From Amyelois transitella (lineage: Eukaryota; Arthropoda; Insecta; Lepidoptera; Pyralidae), in NCBI RefSeq assembly GCF_032362555.1, contig NC_083530.1, positions 5,300,001 to 5,364,000 on the forward strand: a DNA stretch of 64,000 nucleotides, read 5' to 3'. The notes beneath the pieces are model-generated. The model searched no databases, was not told where the DNA came from, and saw nothing but the letters and a program-made list of their open reading frames with translations. The translations under genes and the position numbers were made by a program. Shown piece by piece: positions 37,022 to 47,879 of the stretch; within the stretch, counting starts at the first letter, position 1; each line of letters starts with the position of its first letter.

Positions 37022-39754
37022 ATGTCAGTAAAGGAATTAAAAAGTCTAGAGAATGAAATGACATTCAAAGAAGAACGGAAAGACCCCACCTCGTTTCTGC
37101 CAGACGAGCCTATGACATACGAAATCAAGAAGAAAAAGAAGAAGAAGAAGAAAAACAAAGAGCGGGATCCGTTCGGAGATATAGTGGTGAAGAATGATGA
37201 AGTAACTTTAGAGATGCAGTTGGATCCGGAAGTTAATATCAAAGTGGAGAATATTGAAGTGGAGTTAGATTTTAATGATGTAAGTATATTCTGAGCGTCA
37301 TTGGTTAATGCCTATGCGGCACAAGTTCAAGTTATACCTTGGCCTTGTCCAATAACAATCATTCATGTCTGAGTTACGAGTTTGAGAGGAAAAGATGTCA
37401 TGTCAAACATCATGGAGAGACACATATTCAGGTAACTGGATCTGTAAACTTGATGATCTGATTGAGATCAAACAAGATGTAACTTTGAGTAAAAACCTGA
37501 ATTACGCAATCCAAGATCATTGTCAAAAGGCGCATTCAAGCTATTCTCTAGAGAGGTGAGGATGTAACCTGGACTAACGCCAGGAGATAGAATTTAATAC
37601 AAAACACAGATTGAGTTTCTCACAAAGTATGTTCGAGACTTGTGATAAACAATATGTAAGTGTTAAAATTTTTGTTTACAGTTTGCAGATAACGCGGGGC
37701 TAATGGTTGAGGGACCGCAGAGCGAGGAAAGCCAAGAGCCCGAAGTGAAACTCGAAGCGCAGAGCCATGAAGCCGTGCTGCTCACTTTTGAAAGCGTTGT
37801 CAACAAAACGTTGCTTGAATACTATCAAAATGCCGAATATACGAATGGAGATGTGAAACCAATGATAGGTTTTAACCATGAAGACAACTCTGTATTCGGA
37901 TACAGCCAGGGTATAGCAATGGAAACTGCTCCTACGCATGTGTGCAAAGTTTGCCACCTAGTCTTTCAATCGCACAAAACTCTGCGAATGCACCAAAAAA
38001 GAAAACACAAAGTTTTTAGGAAGTATTTTAAGCATGTTTGCGATCATTGTGGTATGTCGTATGAACAAAAGAACAGTCTAGTCGCTCATATTAGGAGAAA
38101 GCACGGTCCGGATGCCACCCCGGATGACAGGGAAGAGCGGACGTGTGAAGTTTGTTCCCTAGTCTTCAAAGGGAACACAAGGTTACGTATGCACATGAGA
38201 AGGAAACACGGATCGTTTCAAGATTCCTTCAAATATAGCTGTCAGATATGCGGTCTTACTTATGAAAAGCAAAGGAGCTTAATAGTGCACCAGCGAAGAA
38301 AACATTCTTCTATCAAGAAGCCGGTTTTGAACCAATGGTTTAACTGTCCGTTTTGCCCTAAAATTTTTACGAGACGTGAAACGTATGTGAGGCATGTTCA
38401 AAGGAAGCACAAATTGGCCGATGAAGATGATATAAAAAAAGAATTACCTGTGAAGAAGGAAGGAACTGGCGAAATGAAATGTGCGCAGTGTCCATTGTTG
38501 TTCTCGTCGGTCAATCATTTGAAGTTACATATGAGAAGGAAGCATAACGCGTTGACTGAGGATTTTAGACTGAAATGTAGGATGTGCAATTTGTCATACA
38601 ACAGGGTAGAGAGTCTCAAGAGGCATGTGAGAAGGAAGCATGCCGAGGGGTTGCATTGCGAAGTGTGTAACAAACAGTTTGGCAGTCGAGAAGAATACCT
38701 TAGCCACTCCCACGTGAAAAAACACGCAGAATGTTCCATTTGCGGATTGATATTCGCTTCCGAAGGCAATTTGGGGAAGCATCAGAGATTGACGCACAAG
38801 ATTGATGTGCCGAAACACGTTTTCTGCAATATATGTAACAATGGATTCTTTGATAATCGCCAGTTGAAGGCGCACTCGATGAAAGTACATTTGAAAGTGT
38901 CATATACCTGCACGTTCTGCAGTAAGGTCTTCAAAGCTAAAGAGAGTTACAGAAGGCATTTGATATTTAAGCATTCTGAGAATAATACTGTTAAGAATGA
39001 AGTGCAGAAATGCGACAGTTGCCCGGCTACATTCCCTGACGAATTTGAACTCTGCCGTCATATAAATAGTGAACATAGAAACGCTGAAGACAAGGAACAG
39101 ATACATTTAGTCAAAGTGAAAGAAGAGGAAGGTGTGAAAGATTTGTTCCGATGCACGAGATGCCCCGAATCGTACACAACTTGGGAGCAATTGCGGGTGC
39201 ATCACGAACAAAATCATCATTTGCCGGAAGAAACGCAATGTCAGATGTGCGGTGAGATGGTGCCAGGTAATGCTTTGAAAAAGCACATCAAAATGATACA
39301 TATAGACGAGCCACAGTGTAAGTATTGTGAATTCAAAACGAATAACCGAGCTAGTATGACACAGCACATTCTAAGACACAAGAATGTGACAACGTTGCAC
39401 TGTGACTACACAGGGTGTAGGTATAAAACTTATTACGAAGGTGCTATGCAAAGACATAAGCGGAAGCATGCGGAAATTGGAGTCAAACTTCAGTGTACGA
39501 AATGTCCGTTCCAAACAATGAATAAATACATTTTGAGATATCACGAGGAAGCCCATATGACTGGTAAGAAGCGTTATATGTGCGACCAGTGTGACTATGC
39601 AACGATATTGCCAGCTAATCTGGTGCAGCACAAATATAAGCATTCCGCAGAAAAAAGATTCAAATGCGAGGTTTGTCCGTTTGCAACTAAATACAATACG
39701 TCTCTAAGGTTCCATGTGAAGAAGAAACACTGTGATCTCCCATCGCTCAGTTGA
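37022..39754 (+). CDS. C2H2 zinc-finger protein with 19 fingers, 776 aa, two coding exons
   Basis: Likely nuclear DNA-binding protein. Coding exons are 37022-37279 (86 codons, donor GTAAGT, phase 0) and 37682-39754 (acceptor TTTACAG). Exon 1 encodes an acidic and lysine-rich N terminus with a run of nine lysines (residues about 36-44), a plausible nuclear localisation signal. Residues about 174-770 carry 19 consecutive C2H2 units. The first eleven mostly end in RRKH or similar, with irregular linkers rather than TGEKP; the last five resemble the compact CxxC-x12-HxxxH form. There is no ZAD. The start ATG lies 6 nt after an acceptor at 37014-37015, so a 5' UTR exon lies upstream. The stop is TGA at 39752-39754; an ATTAAA near 39778 could serve polyadenylation. 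A LINE begins about 110 nt past the stop. Orthology was not determined. Confidence 0.93.
37420..37600 (+). repeat. G-family repeat in the zinc-finger gene intron
   Basis: The only intron (37280-37681) holds a diverged member of a family with AAAACCTGA..CACCCAATCCA..ATGGTCAAAGGCGCA. Better copies lie at 13905-14035 and 17535-17665. Confidence 0.5.
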
Positions 39755-40238
39755 ATTTTTTTTTGTTATTTTTTATTATTAAAATAATTTGGTGTTAGAT
39801 TTTGGTGTTTGATTTCGACATTCTACTCTGACAGTCTTTCTTTGATAGATATAAATTACCTATTAGTAGAAGTAGAAGTCGCGCTCGAAGCGTTAACTAG
39901 TAAGCTGCGTTAGTTTCGTGCTCCTCAATTATTTTATTAAAAGTCTGATTAAAACGAGTGAGTTCTACTTGTGTTTACAAACTGAGTACAGCTAGTGACC
40001 TGTGAATACGGACTTAATATTGGTTTTGTGATATCGCCACCCATTTAGCCGCAGGAACATAAAACACATCCGTAATTAACCTAAATTGCCCGTGACCTAC
40101 CCCAACTTAGTTCACTCAAATCGTGTCACTGCGTGTGCGCTGCCACCTGCCTCCCGCCACCCGCTACCCGCGATCGCCCACCACTGCGTTATCCTGCTAC
40201 CTGCGATCTACAACAGCGACAGGTACAAAACAACGAGC

Positions 40239-41129
40239 ATGCAGAGAACACCGCCGCATACGAGTTTCGCAAGTGGCACCAGCAGTGGGTCTGTACCAAA
40301 CTTGACTACTCATGACGATGATTTATTTATTAATACTAATTCTAGAAAGAGAAAAGAGCGCTGTGATGAGGTTGAATATAAGAAAGATTTTAAAAGTTAC
40401 CAGACAGAAATAATGAATTTTTTGAAAGATTTTGCCAAAACTCAAAATGAAAATTTATCCGCTATTAGAGACGAAGTATGTGAAATTAGAAACGAAATTA
40501 AGAGTATAAAAAAATCAAAAGAAAATTTATCCAAACAGTTAAAAGAGATGAATAGTGATATAGAGATTATTAAATTTGAAAATAAATTAAAACAAGAGAA
40601 GATGAGAAATTTAGAAACTGAAGTAGCACAAATGAAGAAATCTGACCTTTCTGAGATATCTACATCACAAACTCTTTGCCATGAAAATCTAATTTTAGAA
40701 ATCAGAGAGCGCTCGGAGCGCGAAAGAAATGTCGTTATTGTGGGGATACCCGAAAATAATGATAAAAGTTACAATGCCAGGCAAACTCATGATATAAAAG
40801 AATTTTCGCAAATAGCCAAATCTCTTTTAGAAAACTGCCCTAAGCCAGTTAAATCTATGCGATTAGGAAGATATGTTGCAGGCAAGAACCGACCACTTAA
40901 AATATGTTTTGAGAATACAGATACACCCAAACTTCTATTACGTAACAAGAATAAGCTTCCAAAGGATATTAACATTTACTCGGATCAAACCCCCGCACAA
41001 AAACAATTTCTCCAGTCTGTTAAGGAGGACCTGAATAAGCGACTCGAAAGCGGCGAGAAAGACCTAGCAATCAAATACATTAAAGGTACACCACGCATTG
41101 TAAAAAGCGAAGCCAATTCAAAAAACTGA
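40239..41129 (+). CDS. LINE A ORF1 protein, 296 aa
   Basis: ORF1 is the RNA-binding nucleocapsid-like partner of the LINE. The chosen start is ATG at 40239 (MQRTPPHTSF); the frame is open further upstream but with no earlier ATG. Residues about 45-150 are rich in Lys, Glu, Asn and Ile with heptad-like spacing, a likely coiled coil. The segment RERSERERNVVIVGIPENND and the following ~110 residues match the RRM-like domain seen in ORF1 proteins of L1-, CR1- and jockey-type elements. No CCHC knuckle is present. The stop TGA overlaps the open frame of ORF2. Confidence 0.75.
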   Translation: MQRTPPHTSFASGTSSGSVPNLTTHDDDLFINTNSRKRKERCDEVEYKKDFKSYQTEIMNFLKDFAKTQNENLSAIRDEVCEIRNEIKSIKKSKENLSKQLKEMNSDIEIIKFENKLKQEKMRNLETEVAQMKKSDLSEISTSQTLCHENLILEIRERSERERNVVIVGIPENNDKSYNARQTHDIKEFSQIAKSLLENCPKPVKSMRLGRYVAGKNRPLKICFENTDTPKLLLRNKNKLPKDINIYSDQTPAQKQFLQSVKEDLNKRLESGEKDLAIKYIKGTPRIVKSEANSKN

Positions 41130-42402
41130 CTGCTGTCCCGATACGAAATAAAGACCGTACAGAAAAAATAACCCATTATATAATTAGTAAATATGAAGAT
41201 ATCCCACTTAAACCATCTTCGCTACGATTCTTCTATGGCAATCTACGCAGTATTCGAAAAAAGGGCAGATTTGATGAAATAAAATGCATACTGAGAGCAA
41301 TACCTAAAACCACACACTTACTAATATTCACGGAAACATGGCTTGTCTCTGAAGAGGATACCAAATTATATGAATTACCGGACTACACACACATATACAA
41401 CTACAGAAAAGATTACAAGGGGGGTGGAGTTTCCATTTACGTTCACAAATCTATCAATTTTGACTTAACAGAAGATCTCTTTGAAAATGGCAACCACTAT
41501 TTATGGATACATATAAAAAAAATGTCCCTGAATATTGGGGTTATTTATAAACCGGATGGTGAAGCTGACATTGATAACTTTTTGGACATATTTTCAACAC
41601 AATTGGTGCAACGCAAAAGAACAGTGGTCTTCGGCGACTTCAACATCGATCTGCTTACTGACAAAAAATATGTCAAACAATACAAAAATGAGATAAAGGA
41701 ATCCGGATATGAGATACTGAATAAAATTGATGAATCATACTGCACGCGAGTAACAGACAAAGGCAGAACTATTATTGACCATGTTAGTACAGACATAAAT
41801 AACCACTCCTTCAGTCTTTCGATTATTGAGTCAGCTCTTACAGATCATAATCAAATTTACCTAGAAATTGGAAAATTAGCCCCAGAGAGAAGTAAGCCGA
41901 TCAGATATACAGCACTTGACTATAAAAAACTTTATGAAAGTATGTCAGCATTGGTGCATGATGGAGATGAAGATTACTGCAACTTAGAGAAAGACATTAT
42001 AGATAAAGTGGAAAACAGCAAAATTGAGAAAACTAAAATACAAAACCCACCTCAAAAAGATTGGATACATAAAGAGATTATCGATGCAATAAATACTAGA
42101 AATCAAATATGTCTAGAAACCAAAATAAACCCAAATGATGTGGATCTTAAGAAAACTTTTACAGAACAACGTAACATCGTGCAGACAATGATTGAAAGGC
42201 ACAAAGAAAATTACTACCACAAACTATTTGAAGACACTCATAACCAACCTAAAAGAATGTGGGAATTGATTAATACGTTATCTTCTATACTTATAATAAA
42301 TCTGTAGAGAGGTCAATTCTGTACATGGAATATATTTTCAAAATTACTATCAGGGGGTGATTAGTGATCGATACTGATGCCAAAAATGCAATCAGTAAAA
42401 TT

Positions 42403-42435
<33 letters not shown>

Positions 42436-43089
42436 ATGTTCTTTATAGAAACAAAAACTACTTGACGGATTTTAACGAAACTTGGTACAGTTATTCTTCA
42501 TACTCCTGAGCAGGTTATAGTATACTTTTTATTACGCTACAATCACTAGGGGAAGAGCAGTGAAAGGAAATGTTGGGAAAACGGGAGAAGTTACTTGATT
42601 TTTTAAGCTTCCGTCGCGTGTGCAGCCTTAATGGTTAAAGATACAGCAAAACCATGTATAACGGAAATATACTACATAAAATTATAAAAAAAATATCCCA
42701 AGACAGCATAAGTCTATCTTTTATGGTTGACTCACAATAACACGTGTAATTCCTAATAGCTTAGCAGTTCGGAGATTTCTGATTATATTTCTTTACTCTG
42801 ATGTTTATAATACCAATGACACTCACACTCATTCATAATTCTTAAAAATTAATATAAGTACCTATTCAATAAAAAAAGAATCATCGAAATCGGTATAGAA
42901 ACACCAAACTTATACATGAAATAAAATACCCTAACAAGCCATCGCGCGTAAATACTGAATCATGCTATAAGGATTATTTTTGCGTAACGGTTGCCGCGCT
43001 CGACGCGGCTAGCGGAGGCAGGATATAAAAGGGGCAGGAGGCGAGCGCAAGCTTCATGACCAAGGCAGCCTGGGGGAGACTTCACGCAG

Positions 43090-43390
43090 TTCTCTCTTCC
43101 AGCCTCCCCCGAGGACGAAGCTCGGGATCTACCAAACGTAGTCAGATCCCGTCTCACGTACGCGGCCCCGGCGTGGTACGCATTCTGCTCTAAGACCAAC
43201 AGGAGAAGACTCAGAGCCCAAGAGAACCAAAGTCTCAGAGCAGTCGTTGGAGCCCCGCGCTACGTGAGGAACTCGACGATGCTCAGGGACTTGAAGTGGG
43301 AGAACCTAGATATTCGAGAGGGCGGACGCGTCATCACACAGCCACCTGCGCGGCATCGTGCCGCTCCACTCCGCTCCCTCCGGGCCTTCG
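43090..43390 (+). pseudogene. Fragment of a second LINE, C-terminal end of RT ORF
   Basis: Open frame in the plus direction with VVRSRLTYAAPAWYAFCSK, LRAQENQSLRAVVG and PRYVRNSTMLRDL. These are typical of the region just after the RT domain in R1/jockey-type LINEs. GC-rich, unlike its AT-rich surroundings. No catalytic motifs remain. Confidence 0.7.
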
Positions 43391-43754
43391 GGTGAAACCC
43401 TCGCCTCGCTGCCTTGCGGCTGACGTCGTCAACCAGTGACGACGCCGCCGCTGATGGGAACTCCCAGTGTATGAAGACGTGAAGACCCAGGCCGTCGCGG
43501 CCACTCCATCGACCTGCCTACAGTCGTAGGCAGCGATGATGCCATTGAAGAGGGCCAAAAGCCCTCACCAATCTACTCCGACTCCACTAAGGGAGTATGG
43601 GAAGACCCGACGACGGCAAGATAGTATTGCACAGGCGTTTCAACTTTATTTTCATTTCTTTTTCTTTTGTAAGTTGTAGATACATATTTCTGGTTATTAT
43701 TCTATTAGAATATTTTTTTTAGTTTAAATAGGCACTTAGATTATTTATCTATAC

Positions 43755-44024
43755 TAATATTATAAAACTGAAGAGTTTGTTTGTTTTTTTTAATGTGCTA
43801 ATCTCAAGAACTACTGGTTCGATTTGAAAGATTAGTTTTGTATTGAATAGACCATTTATCGAGGAAGGCTTTAGGCTATGTAACGTCTAGATGCAACTAT
43901 TAAACTATTAGGAGCGAAGAAATAATGGAAAATGTGAAAAAAATCGTGGAAGGAGCATCCTTGAGGGCTTCAATGATGCCCAAAATAACTATTCCACGCG
44001 GACGAAGTCGCAGGCACAGCTAGT
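43755..44024 (-). mobile_element. M-family SINE, reverse copy
   Basis: Reverse complement of the family that starts AGCTGTGCCCGCGACTTCGT and ends CTTCAGTTTTATAATATTAG. About 270 bp, near full length; it forms the right edge of insertion 1. Confidence 0.75.
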
Positions 44025-45618
44025 CAGCAAATAAAATCAAAAATAGTTCTGCTCCCCCAAAATTGATATCGAATTCGGAACTGGTTTCGGATGGCACAAA
44101 AATATGCAACCTATTTAACTCCTTCTTTTCAACGATCGGTGCAGACTTAGCTAACAAAATACCTCAAAAATATCACAAAGACAATAGTAAAATACTGACG
44201 TTTGGAAATAACTACTCACACGACATAACACTGAGTGAATTTGAACCTTGTAGTATTGACGAAGTGAGTAAGATAATAGATGATCTGGACTCTAACACTA
44301 GCACAGGCATAGATGGCATATCCACCAAAGCATTAAAGTGTGTAAAAGATCTTATTATTGATAGATTAGTTAATGTAATCAATAAATGTTTAAAAGTTGG
44401 TATTTTTCCCGACTCACTTAAGATTGCTAAATTAAGTCCTATTTACAAATCAGGACCAAAAACTGACCCCAGTAATTATAGGCCAATATCGGTGCTACCC
44501 GTGATATCGAAAGTGTTTGAGAGAATTTTGTATAATCGCCTTAATGACTACTTAACTAAAAAACAATATCTAATCGAAGAACAATACGGATTTCGTTCAA
44601 AATCTAGCACGCTTACAGCTGCCATTGACTTAATAACCAAAATAAAAATCAACATTGACCAAAAAAACATTGCTTTAGGCATATTTATCGATTTTAAAAA
44701 GGCATTTGACACCGTAAGTCACCAAAAACTACTTGCAAAACTAAATGACATCGGTATTAATGGTGCACCTCTGAAAATGTTTGAATCTTATTTACAGAAT
44801 AGGCGACAAGTTGTAAAGATCGACAATTATACAAGTTCTCCTAAAATAATTTCATATGGTATACCACAGGGTTCTATAATCGGCCCACTTCTGTTTTTAA
44901 TATATATAAATAGTGTCAACCAGATAGGACTTAAAGGACATCTCACTCTGTATGCTGACGATACTTGTCTATTCTACTTTGGCAAATCAATTGACGATAT
45001 CGTTACTACCGCACAGCAAGACCTAAACGTCCTTAACGAGTGGTTACTTCATAATTTATTAACAATTAACAAATCTAAAACGTCTTATATGATTTTGGCA
45101 GCAAAAAATAAAGAAATTCCTGACTTTGAACCGCTCAATATAAATGGCACAGATATTCAAAGATCACATCAAGAAAAATACTTGGGACTGTTTATTGATG
45201 ATAAACTTACTTGGAATCCACATATTGAGTATGTAAAAAACAAATTAACTTCCGTATTAGGAGCGATTCGAAAGATGACACACTGTATACCAAAAAAAGT
45301 TAAACCTATAATATACAATTGTTTAGTTAAGTCACATCTCGAATACTTAATTGAGATATGGGGTTCCGCTGCACCATCTAACTTGACCGCGTTACAGAGA
45401 TGTCAAAATAAAATTATTAAAGTGCTTTTCCATTACCACTTCCGTACACCAACAAAAGAGTTATACGAAAAATCAAAATTATTTAATTTAACACAAATTT
45501 ATCGATATTATCTCTAATACTACAAAATCCAACTTACAACTAAACACAAGAAAAGACACGCACAATTTTCGAGCAAAAAATAAACTCAACCTTATAATAC
45601 CACGAACAAACTACGGAA

Positions 45619-46267
45619 TAAAAAAACTTTTTAAGTTAAACGGTTTTATGTTAAACATACATTGCAATGTTTAATATAAATGTACTAAAAACCAAAAAAT
45701 AATAAAATAGATACAGTCGTGGGAATTATAAACATATGCATAGACTAGACTAAAATAAAACCGTGGGGCACGTCAATTGTCTACAAATTATAGATTTAAT
45801 GTGCGATAGAAGAATCGTTTAATTCGTCGTTAGGCAGTTGGCCCGCAGACGGTGCGCAAATTACTTACTATTTTGCTGGCTAGCGAGGAATCGTTTCACT
45901 GCTCGTAGTTTGTCTTTAATCGACAAAACTTATGATAAAAGTACTACTCGCTCAACATTATGAAACCCTAAAACTCGCTTAATCGAGCTTGCTAACTTGT
46001 TTCCACATTCTAGCCCTACTTATCACACGTCCATCGTTGTCGGTTGAACAACTGCCTAATTATAGTGTAACATTACAAAACAAACATTTTAATCAACGAT
46101 TGTAGACAATTGACGTGCCCCACGGTTTTATTTTAGTCTAGTCTATGCATATGTTTATAATTCCCACGACTGTATCTATTTTATTATTTTTTGGTTTTTA
46201 GTACATTTATATTAAACATTGCAATGTATGTTTAACATAAAACCGTTTAACTTAAAAAGTTTTTTTA
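45619..46267. repeat. Long inverted repeat, two 168-bp arms
   Basis: Arms 45619-45786 and 46100-46267 are reverse complements with very few or no mismatches by eye, separated by 313 bp. The arms include CGTGGGGCACGTCAATTGTC and its complement. The outer 17 bp of the left arm appear to be LINE A coding sequence, so the palindrome extends past the element end. Confidence 0.85.
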
Positions 46268-46792
46268 CCTATTTTTTTTGTTTTTGTAACGAATAAACTC
46301 AAAAACTACTGGACCGATTTGAATGAAATTTGGCACAGGGATAGACTTAACCTTCAGGAGTAACATAGGCTACATTTTATCCCACTGCTTAGATTTTAAT
46401 TTTGAATAGTAAATTGTATTCTACTTGTTGAGACCTTTCATTTGATACCCATGTTGATGGGATTGATAAAACCTAAGTTATCCGCCATTTTGTAGAGGCC
46501 GCCATCTTGGATTTCAATTTTTTATAGTATATTGTATTCTGCTTGTTGAGCCCTTTCATTTGATACCCATACTGATGGGATTAATGAAACCTAAATTATC
46601 CGCCATTTTGTAACGGCGGCCATCTTGAATTTATAATGATAATGAATAAACATAATTATATTGTCACCAAAATCCAAAGTGTATACAAAATTTCAGATTA
46701 ATCGGTTGACAGGAAGAGGGTGAAATTTGAATTACTAAATTTGACCCAAGAATAAATAAAACAAACGGGGTGAGCTAAATAAAACCGTTTAA
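45636..46792. mobile_element. Insertion 2 in LINE A, element with 14-bp terminal inverted repeats
   Basis: The ends read TTAAACGGTTTTAT at the left and its reverse complement ATAAAACCGTTTAA at the right. A third copy of the end lies inside at about 46236-46250. It has no coding capacity, so it is a non-autonomous DNA element (MITE-like). The right half holds two diverged ~120-bp direct repeats (about 46405-46510 and 46527-46627), each containing TTTCATTTGATACCCAT and CCGCCATTTTGTA. Confidence 0.65.
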
Positions 46793-47034
46793 AAAAACAA
46801 TAATTTTTGAGGGAGCACAACTATATAACAAGTTGCCAAATGAGCTGAGAACTTGTAGCAGTCTTAATATATTTAAAAAGAAACTCAAGCTATACATCGC
46901 GACCAGTACTTAATTTTTAATTTATGCATGTAATTATTTTTTAGTTACCTACCTGTTATCTCATTTTAAGTGAATGTATATTCTTATGAGAAATAAAGTT
47001 CTTTAAACCTAACCTATTATCTTTATTCCTCCTC

Positions 47035-47215
47035 GCTTTAGTCACGGTTGCATCCTCACCTCTCTTGAGTGGAACTTGGGTTTCTCTGGTATACCTTTGA
47101 CCAGGGATTCTAGATTGGGTGAGCCAGGTTTTTAGACAAAGCTGCTCCCATCTGACCTCCGCAACATTTGCAGGTAAACCTAACCTGTATTGTATTCATG
47201 GTTACACATCCGCGC
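47035..47215 (-). repeat. G-family repeat, reverse
   Basis: CTTTGACCAGGGATTCTAGA, TTGGGTGAGCCAGGTTTTTA and CTGACCTCCGCAACATTTGC. Confidence 0.6.
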
Positions 47216-47688
47216 GAATTTACACTACCAAAGCAACCAAGACCGCGCCATCTTCCACCACGGGAATCAGTTTTTTTGTAATGGCTAATAAGCTTGGCAT
47301 TCGTCTTGTAGACTATTGGCTAGAAACCTGACGCTATTTGAATCTCAATGCCATCAGAACGTGGACTTTTAGTATTTTTTTTGATTTTGATTTTGATTTT
47401 TTTTTGATGTTCAAGAAAATTGGTTTAGTAGATTACGCGTGAGGAGAAAATAAGTATACTCTCGCTTTACTTTATTTATTTGGGTTTCATATAAAACCGG
47501 TTTAATAATTTTGACTGATTAAATAGCTATAAATTCATTCAAATTTAAAATTAGTTTTTATTCTTGTTCGAACATAATATAGATATCTATCAAATACATT
47601 TTTTGGTACAGTAGGATACCAATATTCTAAAGTGAACAAGAATACACAACTCGATCATATGACGCATGTTTTCACCAACACTGCCACA

Positions 47689-47761
47689 GCCCGGCTAGCT
47701 CAGTCGGTAGAGCATGAGACTCTTAATCTCAGGGTCGTGGGTTCGAGCCCCACGTTGGGCG
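47689..47761 (+). tRNA. tRNA-Lys (anticodon CTT)
   Basis: 73-nt cloverleaf. The acceptor stem GCCCGGC pairs with GTTGGGC (two G-U pairs), followed by discriminator G. D arm TAGCTCAGTCGG is the A box. The anticodon stem TGAGA/TCTCA encloses a CTCTTAA loop with CTT at 47722-47724. The T arm carries GGTTCGAGCCC (B box). A run of eight T follows within 4 nt, a Pol III terminator. No SINE body follows, so this is a real tRNA gene rather than a SINE head. Confidence 0.95.
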
Positions 47762-47879
47762 AAATTTTTTTTCTTTCAGTTTTTTTTTCTTCTATTTGTC
47801 AAATTGCTACGTTTATTTTTATTCAAATCCACTTGCTAATATTTTTTTTGTGCTTACCGTTTTACTCGGACAATTAAAG

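Larger units (their letters stand above)
42284..44027. mobile_element. Insertion 1 in LINE A, composite
   Basis: It splits ORF2 between WELINTLS and the resumption NKIKNSSAPP. From left to right: a repeat beginning TATACTTATAATAAATCTG with a (GTCT)n run at about 42403-42433 (related to 25384-25840); AT-rich DNA; a LINE RT-tail fragment (43090-43390); and a SINE in reverse (43755-44024) ending CACAGCTAGT. The outer ends match the two ends of one element family, so it may be one long non-autonomous element that later received the LINE piece. Confidence 0.6.
41130..46913 (+). pseudogene. LINE A ORF2 (endonuclease and reverse transcriptase), interrupted
   Basis: Endonuclease part 41130-42283 shows FTETWL, GGGVSIYV, GDFNIDLL and DHNQIYLE. 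No ATG is found before 41522 although the frame is open from ORF1, so translation probably depended on reinitiation. The RT part 44028-45517 shows LSPIYKSG, NYRPISVLPV, FIDFKKAFDTVS, GIPQGSIIGPLL and the catalytic YADD. A frameshift lies near 45515-45540; the next stretch is readable in another frame as far as the second insertion. The end QLYNKLPNELR..LYIATST and stop are at 46798-46913. Damage consists of two insertions plus one frameshift. Confidence 0.85.
39865..47012 (+). mobile_element. LINE A: non-LTR retrotransposon with two nested insertions
   Basis: A two-ORF non-LTR element of jockey/CR1-like character begins shortly after the zinc-finger gene stop and ends near 47012 with AATAAAGTTCTTTAAACC. 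Order: 5' UTR (about 39865-40238), ORF1 (40239-41129), ORF2 endonuclease (41130-42283), insertion 1 (42284-44027), ORF2 reverse transcriptase (44028-45517), insertion 2 (45636-46792), ORF2 tail (46798-46913), 3' UTR. Both insertions fall in ORF2, so this copy cannot move by itself. The 5' boundary is approximate. Confidence 0.85.

Noticed and set aside
37012..37242. Antisense frame with a poly-Phe run
   Set aside because: Complement of the lysine tract in exon 1 of the zinc-finger gene.
38515..39643. Several antisense frames of 67-98 codons
   Set aside because: Shadows of the 19-finger coding exon on the other strand, caused by its codon pattern.
43010..43060. GATATAAAAGGGGC promoter-like string
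   Set aside because: It is inside insertion 1 of LINE A just before a LINE fragment and no gene follows.
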